Origin: CAWAND01 sp963783335
GTDB taxonomy: Bacteria; Chloroflexota; Anaerolineae; Anaerolineales; E44-bin32
DNA: 64,000 nucleotides
NCBI GenBank assembly: GCA_963783335.1
Contig: CAWAND010000010.1
Span: 372,001 to 436,000, forward strand
Reading direction: 5' to 3'
Every line of letters begins with the position of its first letter. The stretch's first letter is position 1. Positions 8,834 through 18,282 of the stretch are shown here, one piece after another. The notes under the pieces were generated by a model that saw only the letters and a list, made by a program, of their open reading frames with translations, had not been told where the DNA came from and searched no databases. The position numbers were made by a program, and so were the translations under genes.

Positions 8834-9229
8834 TCAGGTTTGGGCGTCTTCGGCTGTAGGCGGTGCGGCGTCAGGCGTGCTTTGGCCGGTCTCCGCCATG
8901 CGATCCGAAGCGGCCTGGAGCTCCTTGTTCACGCGCTGAAGCAAGCTGATGAGCTCGGCCCTCACCTGGCCTTCAAGCTCCCCACTCTTGACCCGGTCGC
9001 CCAGTTCCTCGATGTCGGTTTTCAACTGTTGTCCCGTCTGACTCTTCGAGAAGTCCGACGCCAACTGATCGAAGGTCTGTCGCATATCCTCCAGGCCTTC
9101 TTTGAGATCCTCCTGGAGCTGCCGCCGGCCCGGGCTTTCCCAGGCGGCCTGCATGGCCGTCCTCAGATTCTGCGTGAGCTGCTTGAACTCCGCTACGAGA
9201 TCGTTTTCGTCCTTGTTTTGATCGGACAT
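8834..9229 (-). CDS. Coiled-coil protein of unknown function
   Basis: 131 residues, highly charged and almost wholly helical by composition, with no membrane segment. Heptad-like spacing runs through residues about 8-110, and the tail is Pro/Ala-rich and disordered. The pattern resembles phasin- or apolipoprotein-like amphipathic helices, but I recognise no family. GGAGG stands well placed before the ATG. It is transcribed alone, between the REC-GGDEF gene and the hydrogenase operon, with 90-270 bases of non-coding DNA on each side. Confidence 0.55.
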   Translation of the reverse strand: MSDQNKDENDLVAEFKQLTQNLRTAMQAAWESPGRRQLQEDLKEGLEDMRQTFDQLASDFSKSQTGQQLKTDIEELGDRVKSGELEGQVRAELISLLQRVNKELQAASDRMAETGQSTPDAAPPTAEDAQT

Positions 9230-9320
9230 GCTGCCTCCTGTTGACGTGGGTTCCCCGGTCGAACTGTGCCGGGCGGGTGCAATAGGGAACAGGACACCCC
9301 CAATGTACCAGAAATCGGGG

Positions 9321-9836
9321 TCAGGTAGACAAAGCCTGGGCAGCTGCCGGCTGGCCCTGAACCAGGCCCTCGATCAGATCGGCCGCGGCGTCCAGAGAGG
9401 CGGCAACCGCGGGGCTGAGTTCCTGGCCCGGGTCGAGGTTCTCGATCTCGATGCCGACGATGTTCAAATCTTCCGGCAGCCGCTCGGGACACACCAGGCG
9501 CGCCAGCGCCAGCGTCTCTCCCACACCCCAGCCGTGGGCCGAGCGCGAATCGGATTTGAATGCCGCCAGCGCCTCGGCCGAGATGCTGTGCACCCTTCCG
9601 GGCGGGGCGCCGCTGCTCACCGCATCCACCAGCACCACCTTCCGGGCACCGGCCATGACCTCCAGCAGCCCCAATCCGGGCGCCTCCAGACAGACCACCT
9701 CAACCGGTGGCCGGCTCTCCGTCGTCCGACGTTCGCGCCATCTGGCCACGGCCAAGGGGCCGGCCGAATCGTCGCCGCGCAGGGACGGCCCGAGTCCGAT
9801 CACCAACGTCTCCGGGGCCGCGCCCTGCTGGGTCAT
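9321..9836 (-). CDS. Hydrogenase maturation protease (HycI/HyaD type)
   Basis: About 171 residues. It should trim the C-terminus of the NiFe large subunit after nickel insertion. The family N-terminus is clear (VIGLGPSLRGDDSAGPLAV), the Asp of VVLVDAVSSG matches the metal-sensing Asp, and HGWGVGETLALARL supplies the third ligand region. The ATG at 9836 overlaps the large-subunit stop in an ATGA, so I prefer it over the upstream start at 9884. It is the last gene of the hydrogenase operon. Confidence 0.88.
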   Translation of the reverse strand: MTQQGAAPETLVIGLGPSLRGDDSAGPLAVARWRERRTTESRPPVEVVCLEAPGLGLLEVMAGARKVVLVDAVSSGAPPGRVHSISAEALAAFKSDSRSAHGWGVGETLALARLVCPERLPEDLNIVGIEIENLDPGQELSPAVAASLDAAADLIEGLVQGQPAAAQALST

Positions 9837-11116
9837 TGGCGCTCCAGATCCATAGTCAGAAAATGCGTTGAGCAGGAGATACACGGATCGTAGGCCCGCA
9901 CCAGCGCTTCGCAGGCCAGGCTGATATCGTCGTCCGGCAGACCGGCGATCCCCGGCAGCAGCCCGCGCAGATCGGCTTCAATGCGGGCCAGATTTTGGGC
10001 CGTTGGGGGCACAATGCGCGCCGTCTCGACCAGGCCAGCCTCGTCCAGCCGGTAGCGGTGGAACAGCAGACCGCGAGGCGCCTCGCTGGCTCCGGCGCCC
10101 TCGCCCGCACGCGGTTCGACGGGGACGTGGCTGGGGCCGCTCGGTTGAAAGGTGCGCACGATTTCGAGCGCTTCTGCGTAGGACTGGACCAGTTCAAGAC
10201 CGCGGGCGAGCAGCGCCTTGTACGGATTCTTGATCGGCACGCTCAGGCCAACCCGCGCCGCCAGGCTGGCCGCCTCCGGCCGAAGCTGTTCGAAATTGAG
10301 GTTGAGCCTCGCCAACGGCCCCACCATGTACGGGCCGCCATCGCGGCCGTGACTGTGGAGGGCGGTCGAGTGCGGCACCTGGAACTCGACGTAATCCCTC
10401 TGGAAGTCGACCACGTCCAGATCGCCATGGATCGAGGATCGCACGCTTCCTTCCATGACCGCGTAGTGGGAGTCGCTGTGCAACGCGACCCATTCGTAGT
10501 CCACTTCGAAATCCGGGAAATCAAGTTCAGCAGCCCACAAGAAGGCTTCCGACGCCGCCTCGAGCCCCCAGGAGAGGTCCGGGATGAGCGCCTGGAGGGC
10601 GTCAGCCTTCGGCCAGCGGTAGAAGCCGCCCACGCAGGCGTTGACCGGGTGAACCGATCGCCCGCCGACCGTCTTCAGCAAATCGTTCCCGATCTTCTTG
10701 AGCCGCAGGGCTTTCTTCACCAGCTCCGGGTTCTCGGCCGCCAGGCTGAGCGCGCTCTGGTGGCCGAGCAGGTCGGGCGCCTGGAGCATGAACATGTGCA
10801 GGGCATGGCTCTCGATGTACTCGGCGGCGTAGAACAGGCGCCTGAGGGCGTTGATCTCATCCGTGACCGTGACGCTCAGCGCCTGCTCGAGCGCCAGGAC
10901 GGACGACATCTGATAGGCCACCGGACAGATCCCGCAGATACGAGCGGTGATGTCTGGGATCTCCTGGAAATGGCGGCCCTTGAGAAAACCCTCGAAGAAG
11001 CGCGGCGGCTCATAGATGTTCAGCTTGAGCTCAGCCACCTGCTCCCCTTCGAGGCGCACGAACAGCCCACCCTCTCCCTCCACGCGGGCCAGGGCAGGCA
11101 CCTGGATTGTTTTCAT
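9833..11116 (-). CDS. hydA: NiFe hydrogenase large (alpha) subunit, group 3b type
   Basis: 427 residues. Both nickel-binding motifs are intact: L1 is RICGICPVAYQ (about residues 58-68) and L2 is DPCISCSTH near the C-terminus. The form RICGICPVAYQM is typical of cytoplasmic NAD(P)-linked (sulfhydrogenase) enzymes. After the L2 His only nine residues remain (FLTMDLERQ), a short tail for the protease to remove. The start is set by the ATGA overlap with the small subunit. With HydD, HydG and HydB it forms the alpha-beta-gamma-delta complex that couples H2 to NAD(P)H. Confidence 0.93.
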   Translation of the reverse strand: MKTIQVPALARVEGEGGLFVRLEGEQVAELKLNIYEPPRFFEGFLKGRHFQEIPDITARICGICPVAYQMSSVLALEQALSVTVTDEINALRRLFYAAEYIESHALHMFMLQAPDLLGHQSALSLAAENPELVKKALRLKKIGNDLLKTVGGRSVHPVNACVGGFYRWPKADALQALIPDLSWGLEAASEAFLWAAELDFPDFEVDYEWVALHSDSHYAVMEGSVRSSIHGDLDVVDFQRDYVEFQVPHSTALHSHGRDGGPYMVGPLARLNLNFEQLRPEAASLAARVGLSVPIKNPYKALLARGLELVQSYAEALEIVRTFQPSGPSHVPVEPRAGEGAGASEAPRGLLFHRYRLDEAGLVETARIVPPTAQNLARIEADLRGLLPGIAGLPDDDISLACEALVRAYDPCISCSTHFLTMDLERQ

Positions 11117-11904
11117 GACTTCGCCTCCGCCGGTGCCTCGGACAAGATTTTCCGGAATCCCGGCGCGTTGCAGTTGACATGCTGCAGCAGCCGGCGCACC
11201 TCCCCCGGGGTGCGTTCGGCGGCCTTGAGAATGGCCAGCATGGACTCGCCCTGCGCATATGGGAGCGGCCCGAAACAACCGTAGCATCCGCGGCCGAAGG
11301 CCGGGCACAGCGCCCCGCACCCAGCCCGCGTCACCGGCCCCAGGCACGGGATCCCCTCGGCCACCAAGACGCACACTTGATTCTTCATCTTGCAGGCCTC
11401 GCACACGCTGGTGCGCGGCAGAACCGGCCGACGGCCAGCGATGACCGCTTGCAGCAGCTCAAGCAGTTGGTGCTTGTCCACCGGACAGCCCCAGAGTTCG
11501 TAATCCACGGCCACATGGTCCGCAATGGGCGAGACCCGGTCGAGCGGGTCGAGCCACTCCGGATGGGAGTAGACCGCCTCCGAAAGGGCACCCACATCGG
11601 CCAGGTTGCGCAGCGCCTGGATGCCCCCGCTGGTGGCACAGGTGCCCAGCGCAATCAAGGTCCCCGCCTGGTTGCGAATGTCTCGGATCCGCTCCTCTTC
11701 CTCCGGCGTGGTGACTGACCCCTCGACCAGGACCACGTCATACGGGCCAGGGGCGGTCTCTCGGCTGGCCTCCAGGAAATAGGCGATGCTCACCTGGTCC
11801 GCCAGGGTCAGCAGCTCGTCTTCCAGGTTGAGGATCGACAGCTGGCACCCGTCACAGGATGAGAATTTGAAGACAGCCAGCGTTGGTTTGTGGGAAGGCG
11901 CCAT
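11113..11904 (-). CDS. hydD: NiFe hydrogenase small (delta) subunit
   Basis: 263 residues. The proximal cluster region begins FKFSSCDGCQLSILNLE, followed by LVEGSVTTPEEE and ALGTCATSGGIQ. The C-terminal half holds the remaining Cys ligands (CEACKMKNQVC, GIPCLGPVTRAGCGALCP, GCYGCFGP), enough for three FeS clusters. There is no Tat signal, so the enzyme stays in the cytoplasm. Its ATG overlaps the HydG stop by one base (TGATG) and its stop overlaps hydA by four. It passes electrons from the NiFe site to HydG. Confidence 0.92.
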   Translation of the reverse strand: MAPSHKPTLAVFKFSSCDGCQLSILNLEDELLTLADQVSIAYFLEASRETAPGPYDVVLVEGSVTTPEEEERIRDIRNQAGTLIALGTCATSGGIQALRNLADVGALSEAVYSHPEWLDPLDRVSPIADHVAVDYELWGCPVDKHQLLELLQAVIAGRRPVLPRTSVCEACKMKNQVCVLVAEGIPCLGPVTRAGCGALCPAFGRGCYGCFGPLPYAQGESMLAILKAAERTPGEVRRLLQHVNCNAPGFRKILSEAPAEAKS

Positions 11905-12767
11905 CAGAAGTCCTCCACACTGAAGAAGGGTTCGAGCCGCGCGTAGCTGAGCACCGGCCCATCCTGGCACACGAAGTAGGGTCCAATTTGACAGTGGCCG
12001 CAGGCGCCCTGCCCACAGCGCATGTTGCGTTCCATCGACAGGAAGATCCGATCGGCCGGGACCTTGCGGGCCAGCGCCTCAAACACCACGAAGCGCATCA
12101 TGATCTCCGGCCCGCAGCTGAAGACCACCGTGTTGGCGGGGTTCAACCTGAGGCGATAGAAGAGCATGGGGACCACGCCGACCTGACCATGCCAGCTTGC
12201 GTCGGCCCTGTCCACCGTGACCTCGACTTCAATCCCGTAGGCTTTCCAGCCTTCGAACGCCTCCGTGAACAAGAGCTCGTCGGGCGATCGGGCGCCGTAG
12301 AGGACCACGATTCGTCCGAAGTTTTCTCTGTGCAGGATGAGCTGATGGATCACCGGGCGCAGGGGCGGCAGGCCGATCCCGCCGGCGGCGATGACGACAT
12401 CCGAGCCCGGGTAGGCATCCAGCGGCCAGGGGTGCCCAAACGGGCCCCTCAGGCCCAGGACATCCCCGACGGCCATCTTGCGAATGGCCCCGGTGACGTT
12501 GCCCACAAAGCGGATCGTGTGATCCACTCCGGCGTGGTCTTCCGGGTCGGAACTGATCGAGATGGCGGCTTCCCCGACGCCGGGGACGTAGAGCATGTTG
12601 AACTGGCCGGGTTGAAAGCGATATGCCCGGCCTATTTCGGGATCGATGAAGGCCAGCCGGTAGGTGGCCACGTTCTCGGTTTCATGCTCGATGGCCTCAA
12701 TCCGCACCGGGTGCGGCGCCATCCAGGCCGTCGGCTGGGTGTCTCGTACGATATCTGCCGTGGTCAT
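11904..12767 (-). CDS. hydG: Hydrogenase gamma subunit, FAD/NAD(P)-binding oxidoreductase
   Basis: 287 residues. It has a ferredoxin-reductase-like layout. The FAD domain comes first (RFQPGQFNMLYVPGVGEAAISI, the flavin Arg region). The NAD(P) domain follows (VIAAGGIGLPPLRPVI and a late CGPEIMMR). A C-terminal [2Fe-2S] loop closes it (CGQGACGHCQIG with a later VCQDGP Cys). This is the arrangement of sulfhydrogenase gamma and PyrK-like subunits. It exchanges electrons between the FeS chain and NAD(P). ATGA overlap with hydB. Confidence 0.92.
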   Translation of the reverse strand: MTTADIVRDTQPTAWMAPHPVRIEAIEHETENVATYRLAFIDPEIGRAYRFQPGQFNMLYVPGVGEAAISISSDPEDHAGVDHTIRFVGNVTGAIRKMAVGDVLGLRGPFGHPWPLDAYPGSDVVIAAGGIGLPPLRPVIHQLILHRENFGRIVVLYGARSPDELLFTEAFEGWKAYGIEVEVTVDRADASWHGQVGVVPMLFYRLRLNPANTVVFSCGPEIMMRFVVFEALARKVPADRIFLSMERNMRCGQGACGHCQIGPYFVCQDGPVLSYARLEPFFSVEDF

Positions 12768-13887
12768 GGGTCAGACTCCAGTTGGAAAGCCTTGGTGTCC
12801 AGCGTCAAGTCGATTCCGGCCGGGCACCAGGTGATGCACCGCCCGCAGCCCACGCAGCCCAAGGCGCCGAACTGCTGGACCCACGAGCCGAGCTTGTGGG
12901 TCAGCCACTGGCGATAGCGCGAGCGCACCGTCTGCCGCGTGCCGCCGCCAGCGTGATAGGAGTGGTTGGGGTTGAAACACGTGTCCCAGACCCGGACCCG
13001 GCCCTGCTGGCCATCCCCCACAACCAAGGTTTCCTCGGCATCCCAGCAGAAACAGGTCGGGCAGACCAGGGCGCACGACCCGCAGCCCAGGCAGCGCCTG
13101 GCCACCTCGTCCCAATGGGGATGCTCCAGATTGGCAAGCATCCGCTGGGGAAGGTCCTTCGTGTCCAGGTGGCGTCCCATGTGGCTCCGCGCATAGGCCA
13201 GTCCGTCTTCGGCGGCCCGTTGGGCAGCGACTGATGCCGGCTCGGCGCCGATGGCCGACGCCAGCGCAGCGCCTTGCGGAGAACCGACCTCCACCAGGAA
13301 GCTCTCATCCAATTCCGTCAGGCACAGGTCGTAGCCCGCCTGCGCTTGGGGTCCCGTCCCAACCGAGGCGCAGAAGCACGTATCGCCCGGGTGGAGGCAG
13401 TTGACGACCACCAGGAGCAGATTCTCACGGCGCGCCCGGTAGAAAGGATCGGCGTACGGCGGGCGCAGGAAGATCCGGTCCTGCATTTGGATGGCTGCCA
13501 GCTCGCAAGGCCGCACCCCGATCAGGGCGCGCTTTGTGGCCTCGGTTGGGGGGACTTCAGCGTGCCAGCTGCCGTCTTGCTCCGTCAGGTCAAACAGGGC
13601 CTGGCGCGGCGGGAACAGGTAGCGCTTCCAGCCATCGGCACCGGGCGTGACGTCGAAGAACCGCGGGTGACCCGCCTCCACCAGGCGGTAGCTTCCGCCG
13701 TCCTGCTCGCTCAACCAGCCCGAGGGGAATTGGTCCACACTCTCGATCGGGCCCGTGGCCACGGCGCCATCGCGCACCAGCGGCCCAAAGGTCTCAAAGC
13801 CTCGTCCCGCAGCGCCTGGATCAGCTTCTGCAGTCCGTGGCGCGGGATCGCCAATCTGGCCGGCTGGCGGCCGCTATCGCCGGTCAT
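12764..13887 (-). CDS. hydB: Hydrogenase beta subunit, 4Fe-4S protein, with one frameshift
   Basis: Two [4Fe-4S] motifs are intact (CLGCGSCALVCPTCFCWD and CVGCGRCITWCPAGIDLT), along with the conserved GVRPCELAAIQMQDRIF and CFCASVG segments of sulfhydrogenase beta. The frame containing these has no good start. The expected N-terminus (MTGDSGRQPARLAIPRHGL and on) lies in another frame, beginning at the ATG at 13887, which overlaps the preceding gene's stop as ATGA. The two join if one G is restored at the plus-strand CC (13800-13801), giving RDEGFETFGPLVRDG. The shift is therefore one base lost from a GGG run. Without repair the CDS would be 12764-13777. Confidence 0.88.
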
Positions 13888-14375
13888 GAGGTGCTCCCTT
13901 CGGTTGGATGGGAGAACATGTCCACCAACTGCAGCCGCGTCACCATCAACCTGGCCGCCACCACATTGGCCAGCCGGCGCATGACCACGTAGCCGAGATC
14001 GTGATCGGCCTCGCACGCCGCCCGGAGCGCCTTGGCGTCGAAAGCCGCCAGCCGGCTGGGCATGATGGCGATCGCCGAGGCCGTCCGTTGACGCAAAACC
14101 GGCGTAATCCCGGACCAACCAACGACATCCATCGGCTCGGAGGTGTGGATCCGCCGCCGGCCCCGGCCCGGCACATTGATGTCGGATGCAATCCGTCCGG
14201 CCAGAACGATGTACATGTTGTCCTGCCGATCCCCCTCCCGGTACAGTTCCTCCCCCATCTCGACCTCCACCAAGTGGGCCATGTCGACCACAGTGTCGAA
14301 ATGGTGGCTGGACAGCTCCTGGAACCACGGGATGGCCTGGAGTTCCTTGATCAGCTCTGTTTTGGATGCGTTCAT
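13884..14375 (-). CDS. Cyclic-nucleotide-binding-like protein heading the hydrogenase operon
   Basis: 163 residues, one cupin-like cNMP-binding domain (about 30-125) with EELYREGDRQDNMYIVLAGRI. The phosphate-cassette region is imperfect: the Arg-Thr-Ala-Ser run is present (RQRTASA), but Trp stands where the cassette Glu is expected (VVGWSG). No helix-turn-helix follows; the protein ends soon after the C-helix, so it is not a CRP-type DNA-binding protein. It is the first gene of the coupled hydrogenase operon (ATGA with hydB), so it is likely a ligand-sensing accessory subunit or regulator of the enzyme. An upstream ATG at 14411 has a poorer ribosome site. Confidence 0.75.
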   Translation of the reverse strand: MNASKTELIKELQAIPWFQELSSHHFDTVVDMAHLVEVEMGEELYREGDRQDNMYIVLAGRIASDINVPGRGRRRIHTSEPMDVVGWSGITPVLRQRTASAIAIMPSRLAAFDAKALRAACEADHDLGYVVMRRLANVVAARLMVTRLQLVDMFSHPTEGSTS

Positions 14376-14459
14376 CGCTTGCTCTCCTGCCCGATGCCAG
14401 GCGGGATCCATAGATGGATCTCACCCGCAAGGACTCGGTCAATCTATGTTTAGCATCAT

Positions 14460-14477
14460 TTGTGAAAATTTTCACAT
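14460..14477. promoter_or_regulatory. Rex/CRP-like palindromic operator candidate 2 (hydrogenase operon)
   Basis: TTGTGAA-AATT-TTCACAT, one mismatch from TTGTGAA-N4-TTCACAA, with a perfect 16-base palindrome inside. It lies 85 bases upstream of the first gene of the hydrogenase operon. A weak TTGACC -35-like hexamer lies at 14437-14442 on the minus strand, without a convincing -10. Confidence 0.65.
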
Positions 14478-14565
14478 GTACTTCGTCACCCTCGGGGCGG
14501 AAACTCGTCCTCAGTTGTCTGACAATGTACCTGCGTGGTCTGGCGGGTGGGGCTGGATCAAGGAG

Positions 14566-17500
14566 TCAGTAGGACTCCTCGCGGCTCAGCACGCTGAGCA
14601 CGAGCAGTGTTGTCCTGCCTGAGCGGGCCAGTTTTGAAGCATCCAAGCGAGATGGCGTGTCTTCCGTCGTGTGAACCCCTTGATCGGAGCCGTTCCAACT
14701 CACGTATGCGCTCAGGGCCGTGCGGTCGCCAAAGCCGGCCAGGATCGGCAGCCCAAAATGTGGCCCGCGGCCCCGTGTTGTGACGGGCACGCCCAGGCGC
14801 GATCCCGCCTGCTGAGTGAGGCGGCTCAGGCGGTAGCTTGTGCCCTGGCCGAGGGCCAGCCCATCCCCGGAACCCTGGGCCATGCCACGCAGCTCGAGCA
14901 CGGCCTCGACTGTCAGTTGGTTGAATCCAATCTTGGCGTTCATGGTGTTGGTCACGCTGAAACCATCCCCACGCTCACCCCCCGACCAGGCCACGAAGAT
15001 GATCGTCTTGTTCGGCGGGAACGGCGTGTCCATCAGGATGCGGGCCATCTCGAGCATGGCGGCTACCCCGCTGGCGTTGTCGTTGGCGCCCGGATACAGG
15101 CGCCCTTCGGGGCCCGTGCCCAGCCCATCGTAGTTGGCCGCGACAATGATCACCTGGCTGTCCAGGCTGGCGCCGCCGGCCGTCCGGACGGCTGCCCCCT
15201 CACCGGGGATGTATCCGATGACGTTGATCACCGGCTCGCCGCGCTCGGACGTGTCCATGACGGGAATGGTCATCCGGAGCTCATCGCCCGGCGCCGTCAG
15301 ATGCACCTCTCCCGGCTGGAGGGCGGCTCGCGCCGAATCCAGTTCGGCCAGGCCGCTGCCGGCGGTGTGCAGCAGCCGGTCGGCCAACTCAGGACTGATG
15401 AACATCATCGGCACCCGGTATCCAGGAGGGTCCAGATTCGCCCGGCCGAACTTGTAGAGGTCCTTGCGGCTCAGGAGCTCGGGCGTGTCGGCGATCACCA
15501 GCGCGCCCTGCACCAGGCCGCCCAGACGCGGGACAAGATCCGCCCGGTGCAGGATGACAATTGATCCCTCCAGGCCCTGCTCACCCAGGCCGTAGGGGTC
15601 CGAATCATCAGCGCTGGCAGGCGGCCCCAGCGCAAGTCCGACCAGCCTGCCCTGGACACTGTTCTGCATTCCTCGGCCGCCGACATCTTCCGCAAAATCC
15701 CGCCGATAGACAAAACTCTCGACCGCGTTCCCGGCGGGACCCAACCGCGCCAGTTCGGGCGTGCCGGCCAGATGGACCTTCGCCTGGATCAGCGTCTGCT
15801 GGTAGGTCTCATTCTCGCCCCCCGGAAACAGGCCAATGTCCCGCATCTGGCCCGCCAGGTAGTCGGCAGCGGCTTGCGCCCCGGGGGTCCCGCTTTCTCG
15901 ACCCCCAAACTCGGGGCTGCTCAGCCTGTCAACCACCGCCATCGCGTGCTGGGCATTGAAGCGTTCGGCCTGCGGCAGGTAGCGGCTGAGCGGGGCGGAG
16001 CTGCGGATAAGCCAGAAGCCTCCCAGTGCGATCAGGACACCCACCACCAGCGCGTAGCGGTTGACCCAACGGCTCAGATTGACGCGGCTGCGCTCAATGA
16101 AACGCCTCAGCCCTTCTCCCAACAGGTTGAAGGTCAAGATGGCGAGGAAGAAGGCCACACCTGGATACCAGCCGAGCCACGGGTAGGCTCGCCACCAGTC
16201 GCGCACATTGGCCAACAAAGCCCCCCACTCCGGCACATCCGAGTAGTGGTAAGGGATTCCCGCCAAACTCTGTGTCCCCAGCAGTTCGACGGTGAAGCCG
16301 CCGCCGAGGAAGATGTTCAGAAAGCCCAGTTCGGCCAGAAGCAGCAGCACACCGCCCATTTCCAGCATCGCCAACACGAGCAAAGAAGGAACCAGATTGG
16401 GAACCACGTGCCGGATCAAGATCCCCATATCCCGCGCCCCGATGACCCGGGCGCCTTCCACGTACGGCTCGGCCTTGATGGCCACCACCTTGCCGCGCAC
16501 GAACTGCGCCACCTCCCCCCAGCCCACCACGGAAAGGGCCAGCACGAACACACCCACACCCTGCTTGATCCCCAGGGCAAGGATCAGGATCATGGCAAAC
16601 AAGGTGGAGGGATAGGAGGCCCAGACCCCCACAGCACTTGACACCAGCCGGTCGATGCCACCGCCGCGCCACCAGCCGGCCAAGGCGCCCAGCACGGTTC
16701 CCAGGCTCACTCTGGCCAGCGTGGCCAGCAGCCCCAACACGATCGTCTGCTTGGCGCCAGCCAGGACCAGCGCCTGAAGGTCCCGACCGAGGATATCCGT
16801 CCCCCAGGGGAAGGTCATGGAGGGCGGAAAAGGCGGCGCCGAGATGGTGCCCTCGAACATCATCACACCGTGAGTCTTGAACGGGCTCTGGCCGGAGAAG
16901 CGCGGTCCAAAGAACACGGCCACCAGCAGGCCCAACAGGAGCACGGAGCCCATGATCAAGATCGGCGAGCGCAGAGCCTGGCGCAGGAGCCGCCCAACGC
17001 CATCCCGGTCGACGGGAGCCTCGCCCTGCGGTTGCCCCTTCGGGACCGGCAGGCTCCGCAGGCCGGTCGGCTTCTTCCCGCCGCGGCCAGACGCGCCCCT
17101 GAGCGAGGCGATCCACGCGCGCAGGCTCTCCACCCGGCGCCGCCAGATCGCTGTCCAGGTCAAATCCGTCTCCTGGCGCCGGGCTCCGGCATCGGCGGCT
17201 CTCAATCTCGGATCCAAAATCGGGAAGAGCATCTCCAGCCCAGCGTTGACAACCAGGAAGAGGGCTCCGAGGGCCAGAATGAGATCGACCACAAGCGCCG
17301 AGTCGCCAGCCTGGATGGCATCCAGCAGACTCAACCCCAGGCCGGGCCATCCAAAGAAAAACTCCACCACGGGGAGGCTGGCCAGCGAAAAGCGCAGGGA
17401 TGTGCCCAAGGTGGTCAGGATCGGTACGCCGGCGTTTGAGAGGGCGTGACGGGTGAGGACCACCCATTGGATCAGGCCCTTGCTGCGCGCCGTGCGGACG

Positions 17501-18132
17501 TAGTCTTGCTGCAGAATGTCGGACAAGGACACGTAGGTGACTTGCATCACCTGCGCCAGCGGCCTGGCGGCCAGCACGAGTGCCGGAAGAATCAGGTGCA
17601 GGTCCCAGCCGAATCCAGACGTCGGCAGCACGCCCACGTCGAAAGTCCGATGCACCCAGATGTCGGCCATCCAGAAGAGCATCCCGAGCATAAAGCTCGG
17701 CATCGAGATGCCGAGGATCGAGACAATGACCACCAGCCAGGCACGCCGGCGCTGGCGGCGCACGGCGGCCAAGATGCCCAGGGGGACACCGATGATCACG
17801 GCCACCAGGAGCCCCAGCCCAAGCAGGGCACCGCTGCGTAAGAACAACATACGCACCAGCGCCCCGGGGCTGGTGCTCTCGTGATGCCAGACAAAGTAGG
17901 TTGGATGGTGCAGCAGGAGATCAGCCCCGGCCCCGAGCGCCTCCACGGCTGCCCCAGACGGGTCGGCGGGAAGCCCTTGCTGGCCGCGCTGGGCCAGAAT
18001 CAGCCCAAACAGAGTGAGGTAGGCGATCACCGCCAGGATCAGCACGGCCCCGCCGAGTCGCCGAGCAGCGACAGCAACCCATGGCTTGCGCAGCACGTCG
18101 ACCAAAGTCAGCCTCCCAACTCCCGACTTCAT
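14566..18132 (-). CDS. Two DppB/DppC-type ABC permeases fused to an M28-like domain
   Basis: 1188 residues from the ATG at 18132. Part 1 (about 1-320) is a DppB-like permease with an EAA loop (DYVRTARSKGLIQWVVLTRH). Part 2 (about 385-690) is a DppC-like permease (FPWGTDILGRDLQALVLAGA, then EGARVIGARDMGILIRHVVP). Part 3 (about 720-1188) follows one more membrane anchor and has the M28 aminopeptidase scaffold with a PA-like insert. Zinc ligands are degraded: the usual AHYD reads AANYD, and the GGEE pair reads GGER. PGANDNASG and a final HTTEDTPSRLD are kept. Catalysis is doubtful; it may bind peptides at the outer face. No ATPase or binding protein is adjacent. Confidence 0.8.
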   Translation of the reverse strand: MKSGVGRLTLVDVLRKPWVAVAARRLGGAVLILAVIAYLTLFGLILAQRGQQGLPADPSGAAVEALGAGADLLLHHPTYFVWHHESTSPGALVRMLFLRSGALLGLGLLVAVIIGVPLGILAAVRRQRRRAWLVVIVSILGISMPSFMLGMLFWMADIWVHRTFDVGVLPTSGFGWDLHLILPALVLAARPLAQVMQVTYVSLSDILQQDYVRTARSKGLIQWVVLTRHALSNAGVPILTTLGTSLRFSLASLPVVEFFFGWPGLGLSLLDAIQAGDSALVVDLILALGALFLVVNAGLEMLFPILDPRLRAADAGARRQETDLTWTAIWRRRVESLRAWIASLRGASGRGGKKPTGLRSLPVPKGQPQGEAPVDRDGVGRLLRQALRSPILIMGSVLLLGLLVAVFFGPRFSGQSPFKTHGVMMFEGTISAPPFPPSMTFPWGTDILGRDLQALVLAGAKQTIVLGLLATLARVSLGTVLGALAGWWRGGGIDRLVSSAVGVWASYPSTLFAMILILALGIKQGVGVFVLALSVVGWGEVAQFVRGKVVAIKAEPYVEGARVIGARDMGILIRHVVPNLVPSLLVLAMLEMGGVLLLLAELGFLNIFLGGGFTVELLGTQSLAGIPYHYSDVPEWGALLANVRDWWRAYPWLGWYPGVAFFLAILTFNLLGEGLRRFIERSRVNLSRWVNRYALVVGVLIALGGFWLIRSSAPLSRYLPQAERFNAQHAMAVVDRLSSPEFGGRESGTPGAQAAADYLAGQMRDIGLFPGGENETYQQTLIQAKVHLAGTPELARLGPAGNAVESFVYRRDFAEDVGGRGMQNSVQGRLVGLALGPPASADDSDPYGLGEQGLEGSIVILHRADLVPRLGGLVQGALVIADTPELLSRKDLYKFGRANLDPPGYRVPMMFISPELADRLLHTAGSGLAELDSARAALQPGEVHLTAPGDELRMTIPVMDTSERGEPVINVIGYIPGEGAAVRTAGGASLDSQVIIVAANYDGLGTGPEGRLYPGANDNASGVAAMLEMARILMDTPFPPNKTIIFVAWSGGERGDGFSVTNTMNAKIGFNQLTVEAVLELRGMAQGSGDGLALGQGTSYRLSRLTQQAGSRLGVPVTTRGRGPHFGLPILAGFGDRTALSAYVSWNGSDQGVHTTEDTPSRLDASKLARSGRTTLLVLSVLSREESY

Positions 18133-18194
18133 GCGGCCAGCCGAGCATCCATTGTGCCACACCTCGGCGGGGGCGCGGCGAGCGCCCATTCAAG

Positions 18195-18230
18195 AACAAC
18201 ACAGCCCACATCGCTGTGGGCCGTGTTGTT
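18195..18230 (-). terminator. Hairpin terminator after the NifU-like gene
   Basis: Two 16-base arms (AACAACACAGCCCACA and TGTGGGCCGTGTTGTT on the plus strand) pair with one mismatch across a 4-base loop. It lies 53 bases past the NifU-like stop and before the permease fusion on the same strand. The U-rich part lies inside the stem end (GTTGTT), so efficiency is uncertain. Confidence 0.6.
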
Positions 18231-18282
18231 TCAGGGTACCCCTTGGGTAGAAGGAGGGAGGAAAGAGAGTCCCTGTGAATCG

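Noticed and set aside
9995..11284. Long open frame on the plus strand (429 codons)
   Set aside because: Antisense to the hydrogenase large and small subunits, no conserved motif.
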